Source of the DNA: CAZEHS01 sp964511875
GTDB lineage: Bacteria > Bacillota > Clostridia > Peptostreptococcales > Acidaminobacteraceae
Assembly: GCA_964511875.1 (NCBI GenBank)
Contig: CAZEHS010000018.1
Location: forward strand, 1 to 39,749
Direction of reading: 5' to 3'
Length of the DNA: 39,749 nt
The notes beneath the pieces were generated by a model that saw nothing but the letters and a program-made list of their open reading frames with translations, was not told the origin of the DNA and did not search any database. The position numbers were made by a program, and so were the translations under genes. Shown here in pieces: positions 34,050 to 39,749 of the stretch; positions within the stretch are counted from its first letter, which is position 1; each line of letters opens with the position of its first letter.

Positions 34050-35168
34050 ATGGGAAATCAGAATAAAATCTTCCTTTCATCACCCCACATGAGTGATGAA
34101 GGCTATGAAATGGCGTACATCCAGGAAGCATTCGATACCAACTGGATTGCGCCCCTCGGCAGGAACGTCACTGAATTTGAAAATGAATTGGCGGCAAAGG
34201 TAGGAATAAAATGGGGGGCGGCTGCTACCTCGGGAACCGCAGCGATCCATCTGGCCCTGAAAGCTGCAGGCGTAGGAGAGGGGGATATCGTGTTCTGTCC
34301 AACCCTTACTTTCGCAGCAACAGCCAATCCCATCCTCTATCAGAATGCAGTCCCGGTATTCATAGACAGTGACGATGAAACCTGGAACATGAGCCCTGTC
34401 GAGCTTGAGAAAGCATTTGGAAAATATCCGGATGTGAAAGCGGTGCTGGTGGTACATCTTTACGGACTGTCTGCAGATATGGACAGAATAGCTGAAATCT
34501 GCAGGAGCCATGGGGTACCGCTCATCGAGGATGCGGCTGAAAGCCTGGGAACCCTGTATAAAGGGAAGTACACCGGATCCATCGGGGACTATGGAGTTTT
34601 CTCCTTCAACGGAAACAAGATCATCACCACATCCGGCGGCGGGATGCTCGTATCGAACAATGAGGAACGGATCATCAAAGTCAGATTCTGGGCCACACAG
34701 AGCAGGGATCAGGCCAGACATTATCAGCACAGCGAAATCGGATACAACTACCGGATGAGCAATGTTGTCGCAGGCATCGGAAGAGGACAGCTCAAGGTTC
34801 TGGACCAAAGAGTGGAGATGAAGAAGCACATCTTTGAGAGTTACAGTCGGGAGCTTGGATCATTGGACGGTGTAAGAATGATGCCCGTCAACGAATGGAA
34901 CGAGCCTAACTACTGGTTAAGCTGCCTGACATTGAGCGGCTGGGTAAGACCTTTGGATGTCATGGAAGCCCTGGAAGCCGAAAATATCGAGAGCAGACCG
35001 GTCTGGAAGCCGATGCATCTGCAGCCCTTTTTTGCCGGGTATGATTTTATCGGCGAAGGCGTGGCGGAGCGGCTGTTTGAAAATGGCGTCTGTCTGCCAA
35101 GCGATACGAAGATGACTGATAGTGATCTGGATAGAGTCATACGGATCATCAGGGGATTATGGAGATAG
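34050..35168 (+). CDS. DegT/DnrJ/EryC1-family sugar aminotransferase (PglE-like)
   Basis: A 372-residue PLP enzyme that should aminate C4 of the keto sugar made by the preceding dehydratase, using glutamate. PLP is held by Lys190 in FNGNKIITTSGGG and Asp161 in LIEDAAESLG. The phosphate loop is TSGTAAIHLAL. The N-terminal IFLSSPHMSDEGYE and NWIAPLG blocks are typical of UDP-4-amino-4,6-dideoxy-N-acetyl-glucosamine transaminases. AAAGGAGG precedes the ATG, 45 bp after the dehydratase. Product assignment is inferred from this pairing. Confidence 0.93.
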   Translation: MGNQNKIFLSSPHMSDEGYEMAYIQEAFDTNWIAPLGRNVTEFENELAAKVGIKWGAAATSGTAAIHLALKAAGVGEGDIVFCPTLTFAATANPILYQNAVPVFIDSDDETWNMSPVELEKAFGKYPDVKAVLVVHLYGLSADMDRIAEICRSHGVPLIEDAAESLGTLYKGKYTGSIGDYGVFSFNGNKIITTSGGGMLVSNNEERIIKVRFWATQSRDQARHYQHSEIGYNYRMSNVVAGIGRGQLKVLDQRVEMKKHIFESYSRELGSLDGVRMMPVNEWNEPNYWLSCLTLSGWVRPLDVMEALEAENIESRPVWKPMHLQPFFAGYDFIGEGVAERLFENGVCLPSDTKMTDSDLDRVIRIIRGLWR

Positions 35169-35186
35169 GAATGAGAGGAAATCGCC

Positions 35187-35834
35187 ATGAGAATGAGATC
35201 AATGCTCATTACAGTCACAACAGCAGCAATTGGGATATCCATTGGCCTGGCGGTGCCACTGATCCTGTCATCCCATAAGGAACCCATCCAGGTGAATCAT
35301 GAGGCACTGAAGGCCACCTTGCAGGAACAGTTCAAGGATGATCTGCTATTCCTGGTGAAAGAAGAAGTGACGATTCTGGAAAAAGAGATAACGGATGGCA
35401 CAGCCACCGATAAGGAAGTGGAGAACGCGAAAGCCAAGCTTGCGGCACTGAAGGACAAGAATGTGCCCGTGGAACCGGCGAAAACAAAAGCTCCTGCGAA
35501 ACCTGCGCAACCTGTCGAACCGACAGATGTCATAGCCGTTAAACCGGCTTCCGTCCCGGTTGCCTCCACAGGGAATCAGGTGAAGGATCCGTGGGTCCAG
35601 AGCAGGATCGATGCGAACCGGGATCGGATTTCTGAAGCGGACCTCAATTCCGGGGCCGAGATATATAATTCCCTTGATACCGGATACCTGTTCGGTCTGG
35701 CGGAAGGTGGCCTGACACAGGAGGAAAAAATAAAGGTTCAGAAATATCTGAGGGCTAACCTGGCGGACGGACAGTATGAAATCGCAAAACGGCTGTACTT
35801 CGAATACGCCGGCCTGCTGAACGGAGAACGCTGA
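35187..35834 (+). CDS. Membrane-anchored protein of unknown function in the glycan operon
   Basis: A 215-residue protein with one N-terminal membrane segment (about 7-28, ITVTTAAIGISIGLAVPLIL) and the rest outside. A coiled-coil-like stretch (EEVTILEKEITDGTATDKEV) leads to a Pro/Ala/Lys-rich linker, then a compact helical C-terminal part (VQSRIDANRDRISEADLNSG ... YFEYAGLLNGER). No family was recognised. The linker between anchor and head suggests a cell-wall-spanning stalk. AGAGGAAA precedes the ATG. The next gene starts directly after the stop. Confidence 0.8.
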   Translation: MRMRSMLITVTTAAIGISIGLAVPLILSSHKEPIQVNHEALKATLQEQFKDDLLFLVKEEVTILEKEITDGTATDKEVENAKAKLAALKDKNVPVEPAKTKAPAKPAQPVEPTDVIAVKPASVPVASTGNQVKDPWVQSRIDANRDRISEADLNSGAEIYNSLDTGYLFGLAEGGLTQEEKIKVQKYLRANLADGQYEIAKRLYFEYAGLLNGER

Positions 35835-36332
35835 ATGGGATTTCGAATCAAGGTGAAAAACATGAAATCACTTAGAATCATACTTGTTGTTCTAACGCTG
35901 TCAGTACTCGCCATCAGCTATATCCTCTCAGGTCAGACGGATGTGGAATCCTTAACGTTATCCGATCGGGTGCTGGTCCAGCTTCGTCTGGTTTCTCAGG
36001 AAAACGTAGAGGCGAAAGCATGGGATTATCACTACTACTCGGAGCTCATCAGGCAAGTGGCCCATATCGTGATATACAGTCTGATAACAGGCTGCATCTA
36101 TCTGGCCTGTCTGGGCTTTACAGGAAGGAACTGGCTCAGCGTCTTAGTGGCGGCAATCCTGGTTGTTTCATACGCCTACTATGATGAGATCTACCATCAG
36201 GAGGCTGTGAACGGACGGGGCTATCAATGGCTGGATCTTGTGCTGAATTTCATTGGCTGCGCTTTAGCCTTATCGGTGGCTTCCATGGTGACACTGGTGA
36301 ATCGGTTCATGTTGAAGCAGGAAAGGAAATGA
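35835..36332 (+). CDS. VanZ-like membrane protein
   Basis: A 165-residue protein with about four hydrophobic segments. VanZ-family marks are IRQVAHIVIYSLITGC and the block YYDEIYHQEAVNGRGYQWLD followed by LNFIGCALAL, matching the DExxQ...GR...D...N..G pattern. VanZ is linked to teicoplanin resistance, but most family members have no known role and often lie in cell-envelope loci. The start is uncertain: the first ATG abuts the previous stop with GGAG upstream, and an ATG nine codons later has AAGGTG. Translational coupling favours the first. Confidence 0.85.
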   Translation: MGFRIKVKNMKSLRIILVVLTLSVLAISYILSGQTDVESLTLSDRVLVQLRLVSQENVEAKAWDYHYYSELIRQVAHIVIYSLITGCIYLACLGFTGRNWLSVLVAAILVVSYAYYDEIYHQEAVNGRGYQWLDLVLNFIGCALALSVASMVTLVNRFMLKQERK

Positions 36333-36360
36333 CCTGCTGAATGCGGAGGTGGGCTTGGAT

Positions 36361-37053
36361 ATGAATGAAGACTATCAGGAAATCGACCTGATGGAATTGG
36401 CGCAGCGCATCAGGAGACTGTGGAAGTTCGTGGTCCTTTTGGTGGTCCTTTCTGCGGCAACGGCCTACGGCGTGACAAAAATGCTGGTGATGCCGATTTA
36501 TGAAGCCAGTACCACCGTGTTCATCGGTAAGGAGAACAATGCCATGGCCACCCTGAATCTGGCCGATCTGCAGGTGGGAAACCAGCTGGTGACGGATTAC
36601 AGAGAGCTGATCAAGACCGATCTGGTGATGGCGGAAGTCATCGAAGAGCTGGCGCTGATTACGACAGTGGAGGAGCTGCAGGAGGATTTGGAGGTTCAGA
36701 CGATCAAGGCTTCCCGCTTCCAGCGCATCCCTTTCCGGTATTCGGATCCCCAGCTGGCCGTAACGGTTGCAGACAAGATCTCGGTGATCCTGACAGAAAA
36801 AGCGGAGCAAATCGTTGGGGTAAAGAATATCCTGATCGTCGATTTTGCCGATATGCCGGAAAAACCGGTTAGCCCGAAGATTCCGGTGAATGTGGCCAGC
36901 TCAGCGATTCTGGGCTTCTTAGTGGCCCTGCTTGTCATCCTGATTCAGATGATCATGGGCAGCACCATCGAAAGCGAAACAGATATCGAAAAAGAGCTGG
37001 GTCTGACATTGCTGGGTTCCATACCGATGTTCAAGGAGTATGAACAGTTTTAA
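36361..37053 (+). CDS. Wzz/CpsC-type polysaccharide chain-length or export regulator
   Basis: A 230-residue inner-membrane protein with the two-helix architecture of polysaccharide co-polymerases: TM1 about 20-42, an extracellular part with YEASTTVFIG and LVTDYRELIKTDLV, a proline-rich MPEKPVSPKIPVN motif, and TM2 about 178-200, ending IEKELGLTLLGSIPMF. It belongs to the Gram-positive CpsC/YveK side, which works with a tyrosine kinase (CpsD/YwqD). No kinase gene is seen before the window ends. The ATG at 36361 is used because GGAGGTG lies 9 bp upstream; the GTG 12 bp earlier is inside that site. Confidence 0.92.
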   Translation: MNEDYQEIDLMELAQRIRRLWKFVVLLVVLSAATAYGVTKMLVMPIYEASTTVFIGKENNAMATLNLADLQVGNQLVTDYRELIKTDLVMAEVIEELALITTVEELQEDLEVQTIKASRFQRIPFRYSDPQLAVTVADKISVILTEKAEQIVGVKNILIVDFADMPEKPVSPKIPVNVASSAILGFLVALLVILIQMIMGSTIESETDIEKELGLTLLGSIPMFKEYEQF

Positions 37054-37067
37054 GTCAGGAGGCGATT

Positions 37068-38135
37068 ATGGCTGCAAAAATCATTACACTCGATCAATCT
37101 GAGGAATGGTCGGCCATCGTGAAATCATTCAAAGAAACCGATGTGTATTTTTATCCGGAATACTGTAGGGCCTTCCGTGAAAACGGCGATGGGGAACCGA
37201 TGGTGTTTTATTTGGAGGATGAATGCGGCAGGGTGGCCAATGTTTTTCTTAAAAGGGATCTGCAGCTGGACAGGAAATTCTCAGCTTTGATTCCACCGGG
37301 AAAGTACTACGACTTAAGCTCGGCATATGGCTATGGGGGGCTGCTGGTTGAAGCCTCCGATCACCTGAAGCTTCAGCAGTGCTTCGATAGGGAATTTTCA
37401 GCCTTTTGCCATGAGAACGGCATCATATCGGACTTTGTGAGATTCCACAGCATTCTCGGTAATCATAAGCTGATGGAAGGCATTTATGAAATCGAACATT
37501 GCAGAACCACTGTCTTTATCGAGCTGAGCAAAGGGGAGCAGTATATCTGGGATGATTTCGACTGCAAATGCAGGAACAATATCAGGAAAGCTCAGAATTC
37601 CGGAATAACGGTTGAATACGGCCGGGATCCACGACTGCTCGAGGCCTTCAAGGACCTATACAGGATGACCATGGAACGGGACCATGCCTTCAGCTACTAT
37701 TACTTCAATAAGGATTTTTTCAATACGACCATGGAGGATCTCCAGGACAATTCACTCATATTCGCTGCCAGCTACGATGAGAAAGTCATAGCATCCGCAC
37801 TTGTGATCTTCAGTGATGAACATGCCCATATCCATTTTGCGGCCTCAGACTGTGAGTATGCCTGTATGAGATCCAATAACGTCCTGTTTTATGAAATAGC
37901 GCTCTGGGCGTGCTGCCAGGGGAAAAAGAACCTCCATATCGGAGGGGGAGTCTGCGGAGAAGAAGACAATCTCTTCAGGTTCAAAAAGACGTTTTCCAAA
38001 ACAAACAGACTGCCGTTTTTCATCGGAAAGCGAATCTATGATGAGGCGGTTTACAATGAACTTGTCCAAATGAGAGCCGAAAATGACAGCGAATTCGATC
38101 CGAATACGAAATATTTCCCAAAATACAGGGGGTAG
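37068..38135 (+). CDS. FemAB-like / BioF2-like GNAT acyltransferase
   Basis: A 355-residue protein with the double-GNAT fold of FemA/FemB/FemX relatives (Acetyltransf_6-like). Typical blocks are KCRNNIRKAQNSGITVEYG (167-185), the second-domain core LIFAASYDEKVIASALVIF, and the C-terminal HIGGGVCGEEDNLFRFKKTF (290-309). Relatives transfer amino acids from tRNA or acyl groups from CoA to amino groups of cell-wall or sugar acceptors. In this operon it would suit N-acylation of the 4-amino sugar made upstream, the step PglD does in the Pgl pathway; that is inference. AGGAGGCG lies before the ATG. Confidence 0.85.
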   Translation: MAAKIITLDQSEEWSAIVKSFKETDVYFYPEYCRAFRENGDGEPMVFYLEDECGRVANVFLKRDLQLDRKFSALIPPGKYYDLSSAYGYGGLLVEASDHLKLQQCFDREFSAFCHENGIISDFVRFHSILGNHKLMEGIYEIEHCRTTVFIELSKGEQYIWDDFDCKCRNNIRKAQNSGITVEYGRDPRLLEAFKDLYRMTMERDHAFSYYYFNKDFFNTTMEDLQDNSLIFAASYDEKVIASALVIFSDEHAHIHFAASDCEYACMRSNNVLFYEIALWACCQGKKNLHIGGGVCGEEDNLFRFKKTFSKTNRLPFFIGKRIYDEAVYNELVQMRAENDSEFDPNTKYFPKYRG

Positions 38136-38147
38136 GGGTGAAAGGCG

Positions 38148-39206
38148 ATGCTCTTCAACAAACCCATCGGCGGAGAACACTGGTTTGATACGAACCTGTT
38201 CAACCATGAACTGAATAATTACGAAAATTCCGACTGCACATTCCTGAGCGGCGGACAGAGCGCCATGAACCTGATTATCAGGCGCCTGGAAATAAAAGAG
38301 GATGAAACCATACTGCTGCCCTCCTATCTTTGTCCTACGATCGTTCAGAACATGGATAGGAACCGGGTGAACTACGGCTTTTACAGAATCAATCCGGATT
38401 TATCCATCAATTGTGAGGATCTCCATGTGCAGATCGGGAAGCATAAGGTCAGGGCGGTGTTCTTCATTGATTATTTCGGCTTTTACCACAACGGAAAAAC
38501 CCTTGACTGCCTGAATGCCTTAAAGGATCAGGGGATCGCACTCATTGAGGATGGGGCCCAGATGCTCTGGTTTGAAAGGAAGAAATTCATCGGGGATTTT
38601 GTCTTCAACAGCTACAGGAAATTCCTTCCCATCGACGGGAGCCTGGTGCTGGGGGAAACGGCCGAGAGCTATGAAAGTGTTCATGATGAGTATTATGAGT
38701 ACATGAATACGGCAAGAATGAAAATCACAGCCTATGTCCAATACGGTCTGGGAACGGTGGATGAGTTCGTCGGCTTATATGCCAAAGCGGATGAGTTCTA
38801 CGGGAAAAGCACGGCAATCAACGGAATGACCGAAATTTCCATGCGCCTCTTGAATAAGGTGGATGGGGAGTACATCGGAAGGGTGAGGCGAAGCAATTAT
38901 GCCTACCTGTATGATCGGCTCAGCATCCATCCGCAAATCAGACCGGTAATGGACAAAGGGCTCCTCGAAAACAACATCCCCATAGGATTTCCTGTAATGA
39001 TTGAAAACAGGGATCCCATCAGGAGCAGCCTTCGGAGCCAGGGGATCTATTGTCCTGTACACTGGCCGATCCTGGACGAAAAATGGGTCCATGACTATCC
39101 GGACAGCATCTTTCTTACAGAAAACCTCATGACCCTCCCCATCGACCAACGGTACGGCAAGGACGACCTTGACAGATTGATTGACGCGATCCTGAAGCTT
39201 GTGTAA
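38148..39206 (+). CDS. Divergent DegT-like PLP-dependent protein
   Basis: A 352-residue protein distantly related to DegT aminotransferases. Phosphate loop SGGQSAMNLIIRRL (34-47), LLPSYLCPTIVQ, Asp135 in ALIEDGAQML, and a probable PLP lysine Lys158 in FNSYRKFLPIDGS are all present, so it may be active. It shares only scaffold features with the operon's first DegT enzyme and lacks the GNK(I) context. Family members sit beside FemAB/GNAT proteins in polysaccharide loci. The substrate is unknown: a second amino group on the glycan, or an amino-acid precursor. It is separated from the FemAB-like gene by 12 bp. Confidence 0.85.
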   Translation: MLFNKPIGGEHWFDTNLFNHELNNYENSDCTFLSGGQSAMNLIIRRLEIKEDETILLPSYLCPTIVQNMDRNRVNYGFYRINPDLSINCEDLHVQIGKHKVRAVFFIDYFGFYHNGKTLDCLNALKDQGIALIEDGAQMLWFERKKFIGDFVFNSYRKFLPIDGSLVLGETAESYESVHDEYYEYMNTARMKITAYVQYGLGTVDEFVGLYAKADEFYGKSTAINGMTEISMRLLNKVDGEYIGRVRRSNYAYLYDRLSIHPQIRPVMDKGLLENNIPIGFPVMIENRDPIRSSLRSQGIYCPVHWPILDEKWVHDYPDSIFLTENLMTLPIDQRYGKDDLDRLIDAILKLV

Positions 39207-39225
39207 CAGCCGCGAGGGTGATCCC

Positions 39226-39749
39226 ATGTATAAAAAATATTTCAAACGGATGATGGATCTTGTCATCTCATCAACAGCACTGATCATACTCAGCCCGGTT
39301 TTACTTATCCTGTATGCACTGGTGAGAGTCAACCTGGGCAAGCCGGTTATCTTCAGGCATTTACGGCCGGGCAAGGATGAAAAGATCTTTACGCTGTACA
39401 AGTTCCGCACCATGACGGATGAAAGGGATGCCAATGGAGAGCTTCTCTCGGACGAAGTCAGGCTGACCGGATTTGGCAGACTCCTGAGAGCCGCCTCCCT
39501 GGATGAACTGCCGGAGCTGGTCAATATCCTGAAGGGAGATATGTCCATCGTCGGGCCAAGACCCCTGGAGGTTTACTTTCTGCCCTATTATAACCAGCGG
39601 GAACGGCACCGTCATGATATAAGGCCGGGCCTGACGGGGCTGGCGCAGGTAAACGGCAGGAACAACCTTACCTGGGAACAGCGGTTCGAATACGATCTGG
39701 ACTATATTGAACAGCTTTCCTTTTTTACGGATATCCGAATCCTGTTTCA
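39226..39749 (+). CDS. Initiating sugar-phosphate (phosphoglycosyl) transferase, PglC-like, 3' end outside window
   Basis: The frame is open to the last base, 174 codons. This is a monotopic phosphoglycosyl transferase that moves a sugar-1-phosphate to undecaprenyl phosphate. It has one re-entrant N-terminal helix (MMDLVISSTALIILSPVLLI), KFRTMTDERD, the catalytic Asp-Glu in AASLDELPEL, MSIVGPRPL, and RPGLTGLAQVNGRN. The short form without Wzx-like helices resembles PglC, which takes UDP-diNAc-bacillosamine. GAGGGTG lies 5 bp before the ATG. It fits the dehydratase/aminotransferase pair at the operon start. Confidence 0.95.
   Translation, partial: MYKKYFKRMMDLVISSTALIILSPVLLILYALVRVNLGKPVIFRHLRPGKDEKIFTLYKFRTMTDERDANGELLSDEVRLTGFGRLLRAASLDELPELVNILKGDMSIVGPRPLEVYFLPYYNQRERHRHDIRPGLTGLAQVNGRNNLTWEQRFEYDLDYIEQLSFFTDIRILF

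Overview
The window looks like a piece of a Clostridia-type Firmicutes chromosome of moderate GC. The evidence is a CIRCE-controlled groE locus, strong AGGAGG-type ribosome binding sites, a guanine-class riboswitch ahead of guaB, a TrpR-like YerC regulator, a two-subunit glycine decarboxylase (GcvPB), a very large 2-hydroxyacyl-CoA-dehydratase-type activase, and DUF554 and UPF0316 proteins. The genus cannot be told from the sequence alone. No rRNA, tRNA, CRISPR array, prophage or transposase gene was seen.

Layout. 0-4 kb: the end of gcvPB, an MFS exporter, an OGG1-type 8-oxoguanine glycosylase and a DUF554 membrane protein. 3.9-6.1 kb: groES-groEL with promoter and CIRCE operator; groES as given has lost its first coding segment and is out of frame with its own start. 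6.4-8.4 kb: a chemoreceptor on the minus strand. 8.6-14 kb: a guanine nucleotide block made of promoter, purine riboswitch, terminator, guaB and guaA, followed by a second transcription unit with an IMP dehydrogenase of the Tritrichomonas foetus type. The two units share nearly the same promoter and nearly the same terminator. 14.1-17.2 kb: small sensory, membrane, coiled-coil and secreted proteins. 17.4-25.3 kb: the giant activase, a soluble PRC/MgtE-N/CBS protein, an acyl-CoA synthetase and YerC. 25.6-28.3 kb (minus strand): a heavy-metal P-type ATPase with its ArsR/CadC-type repressor. 28.7-31.7 kb: PTS enzyme I and a rhomboid protease. 32.1 kb to the end: a tightly packed glycan operon (UDP-sugar 4,6-dehydratase, DegT aminotransferase, anchored protein, VanZ-like protein, Wzz/CpsC-like protein, FemAB-like acyltransferase, a second DegT-like protein, and an initiating sugar-phosphate transferase cut by the window end).

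Spacers are crowded with short palindromic elements. The main one is a composite of about 120-130 bp with complementary ends and two inner hairpins. It occurs at eight loci, and its stems change in a base-pair-preserving way between copies. At least four other palindromic families sit in single operon gaps (groES/groEL, riboswitch/guaB, guaB/guaA, and before the groE promoter). One composite copy supplies the last codons and stop of the metal ATPase gene.

How the genes work together. guaB, guaA and the second IMPDH make GMP from IMP, and only the first unit has a guanine sensor. The ArsR/ATPase pair is a metal detoxification operon with a visible operator. The 32-39.7 kb genes should make and transfer an amino-sugar-containing glycan. 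The points most worth following up are the paired guaB units, the covarying composite repeat, the glycan operon with its FemAB-like enzyme, and the damaged groES.
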